Source of the DNA: Chrysochromulina parva
Taxonomy: Eukaryota; Haptophyta; Prymnesiales; Chrysochromulinaceae
Assembly (NCBI GenBank): GCA_002887195.1
Contig: PJAB01001151.1
Location: 1-16,826 of the forward strand
DNA length: 16,826 bases
Direction: 5' to 3'
This document shows positions 15,514 through 16,826 of this stretch, one piece after another. The first letter of the stretch is position 1. The number at the start of each line of letters is the position of its first letter. Position numbers and translations under genes: made by a program. The notes under the pieces are model-generated. The model saw only the letters and a list, made by a program, of their open reading frames with translations, did not search any database and was not told where the DNA came from.

Positions 15514-16548
15514 TCATTTCCGTCGTTCCTCCTCTCGCACTCTCTCCCACAGCCGCCTCGTCTCTCCGCCTCGCTCGGCGATCACGAAGGTGTTCTGGTA
15601 GCCGCCGCGAACCTGGACCTCGGAGAAGTGGACGGCCTTTGCGCCGCCGGCGCTGCCTAGCTCCACTCCCGCGCACAGATGCTCAGCCCAGCGTTCAAAG
15701 CGCGGGCGCAGGTCGGCACGCGGCGGGCCCTCCCAGCCGCCGCGTCGTGCTTTGAACGTGCCCGGCGCGCAAACGTCAACCGCCGGGAAGCTGTGCTGGC
15801 CGATGTGGAAGGTCTCGTCACGCTTCATATGGAGCATGGGCGGCAAGCAGCACGGCTTGAGGACGAGCAGCCGGCACCGCGACGGCGCCCCGTTGAAGAT
15901 GTCGACCGCGCGCAGTGCGAGTGTGCCGCACAGGTGGACTCCGAGGACGAGGACAGGGCCCGAGCAGCGCGCGAAGAGTTGTGCATCCAGAGTGCGGAGT
16001 GTGGCTTTGTTCTTCAGGTCTCGCTTGGAGGTGTGCAAGGGTACCGGCCATTGCTCAAAGTAGTTCACGGCCTCGACGCCCGCGGGCAGCCGTTCCTGGT
16101 AGATGTGCGCGTCCGAGATGTGGGCCGGCCCGATCGGCCCCTCCCAATCGTGTGGAGGCCATGCGCGATCGATGAGGAAGCAACGCTCGACCTTGGAAGG
16201 ACTAAGCATGTCGGACAGGAACATGGACAAGAAGCCTTTCCCTGAGCAGAGGTCGACGATCGTGAAGCGCTCGCCGGGCGCGAGCTTCGCCTCTGCAACC
16301 ACATCGCGCACGGCCGCAATCACTGGCGCCGATTCAATCAGCTCCTTGAGGACCTTCTCGGCGCGGTACAGCCGACGCCAGAGCATAGGCGTGGATGCAT
16401 AGCGCCTTCGCCAGGTGAGAATACATTGCTGGGCGTCCACAAACACCTCGGGGTACCGGTCTGCACCTGGAGCGTTCGCCAGCTCATTTGCAAGGTAATC
16501 TGCGAACACGGCCTCGGACGATGCAACGTCCGCCGTCGTTTCCGTCAT
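15514..16548 (-). CDS. Methyltransf_32 / Trm13-like SAM-dependent methyltransferase
   Basis: 344 aa from ATG 16548; an in-frame ATG at 16647 would add 33 residues (MPARAWILACHLSHLV...) and could be the true start if the product carries an N-terminal leader. The core shows IVDLCSGKGFLSMFLSDML (motif I, 97-115), a following CFLIDRAWPP (strand 2 with the acidic SAM contact), VLVLGVHLCGTLALRAVDIFN (HLCG 205-208) and LVLKPCCLPP (231-237). The HLCG plus CC pair is typical of the group that includes METTL25, GSTCD and the tRNA methylase Trm13. The closest match I can recall is the broad Methyltransf_32 family; I cannot assign a substrate, although an RNA target is plausible given the NSUN2-like gene next to it. 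The C-terminal GGYQNTFVIAERGG suits the last strand of a Rossmann methyltransferase. The family level is well supported; the exact role is not. Confidence 0.75.
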   Translation of the reverse strand: MTETTADVASSEAVFADYLANELANAPGADRYPEVFVDAQQCILTWRRRYASTPMLWRRLYRAEKVLKELIESAPVIAAVRDVVAEAKLAPGERFTIVDLCSGKGFLSMFLSDMLSPSKVERCFLIDRAWPPHDWEGPIGPAHISDAHIYQERLPAGVEAVNYFEQWPVPLHTSKRDLKNKATLRTLDAQLFARCSGPVLVLGVHLCGTLALRAVDIFNGAPSRCRLLVLKPCCLPPMLHMKRDETFHIGQHSFPAVDVCAPGTFKARRGGWEGPPRADLRPRFERWAEHLCAGVELGSAGGAKAVHFSEVQVRGGYQNTFVIAERGGETRRLWERVREEERRK

Positions 16549-16826
16549 TGCCGGCCGCAACAGAGCGCGATCCGGCGCGCCGAAGCCGACCAGCGCGGAT
16601 ACGAGATGTGAAAGATGGCATGCCAGTATCCAGGCCCGAGCAGGCATGTCGCTTCGTCGGTTCTTACATGTTCGATCGAGAGACGGCTGGGTGGGATGGG
16701 CGGTACCCGGTAAAAAGACACCGGGGGGAGCCGGGACACACACGGGACACACGGGACACGCGGACGCACAAAGGCACACAGACCAATCTCACAACCAACC
16801 AAACCCACCAACAACAAACACCCCGC
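16549..16826. promoter_or_regulatory. Upstream region of the Methyltransf_32 gene, low complexity at the window end
   Basis: This is the 5' flank of the minus-strand methyltransferase gene. From about 16770 to the end the plus strand is almost free of G and rich in CCAA/CAAC repeats. If ATG 16647 is used, the first 100 bases are coding. No TATA-like element is clear. Confidence 0.4.
16732..16762. repeat. CGGGACACA-type short tandem repeat
   Basis: Three imperfect copies of CGGGACACA or CGGGACACACA lie in tandem upstream of the methyltransferase gene. It is a simple minisatellite. Confidence 0.8.

Overview
The window looks like compact, GC-rich nuclear DNA of a photosynthetic protist, most likely a marine microalga. 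A haptophyte is my best guess, but this is inference. The evidence is: genes on both strands with short gaps; spliceosomal GT-AG introns; eukaryotic protein architectures (a class II histone deacetylase with Tudor-like and RanBP2-type modules, an NSUN2/Trm4-type RNA methyltransferase, a class 3 lipase with EF-hands); and a multi-unit protein of the COG4337/iota-carbonic anhydrase type, a family best known from marine algae. There is no operon structure, no tRNA or rRNA gene that I can support, and no phage or insertion sequence.

Layout. At 1-1450 (+) lies the 3' part of a tandem-repeat iota-carbonic anhydrase-like gene, cut by the window edge. From 1451 to 2052 there is non-coding sequence, followed by a small Lys/Glu-rich ORF of unknown function (2053-2295, +). 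A large five-exon histone deacetylase gene runs on the minus strand (6192 down to 2504). Diverging from it is a macrodomain gene (about 6519-7187, +), then an M14-family zinc carboxypeptidase (7423-8352, +). After about 500 bp without a recognised gene comes a two-exon FkbM-type methyltransferase on the minus strand (10210 down to 8854). It diverges from a large coiled-coil/class 3 lipase/EF-hand gene (about 10389-13493, +). The lipase converges on two minus-strand methyltransferase genes in tandem: a Methyltransf_32/Trm13-like protein (16548-15514) and, only 60 bp further on, the NSUN2-like RNA cytosine methyltransferase (15453-13651, stop through 13648).

The genes do not form one pathway. 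Themes that recur are acetyl/ADP-ribose chemistry (the divergent deacetylase and macrodomain pair) and SAM-dependent methylation (three methyltransferase genes, two of them tightly adjacent).

The most unusual signal is in the introns. All five confidently placed introns are followed by an exon beginning with GT, so donor and acceptor flanks carry a direct repeat. In two introns the repeat extends well into the intron: about 30 bp in the deacetylase and 36 bp at 30/36 identity in the FkbM gene. That is the footprint expected of introns born by tandem duplication or by insertion with target-site duplication. Four of the five also hold a degenerate decamer, consensus TGATTGCCTC, repeated up to four times just upstream of the acceptor and supplying several CTGAT-like candidate branch points. 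Other structures worth a look are a 30-bp perfect palindrome inside the deacetylase coding sequence, an apparent in-frame micro-inversion in the lipase coiled coil, and an alternative reading frame at the deacetylase C-terminus controlled by one small intron.
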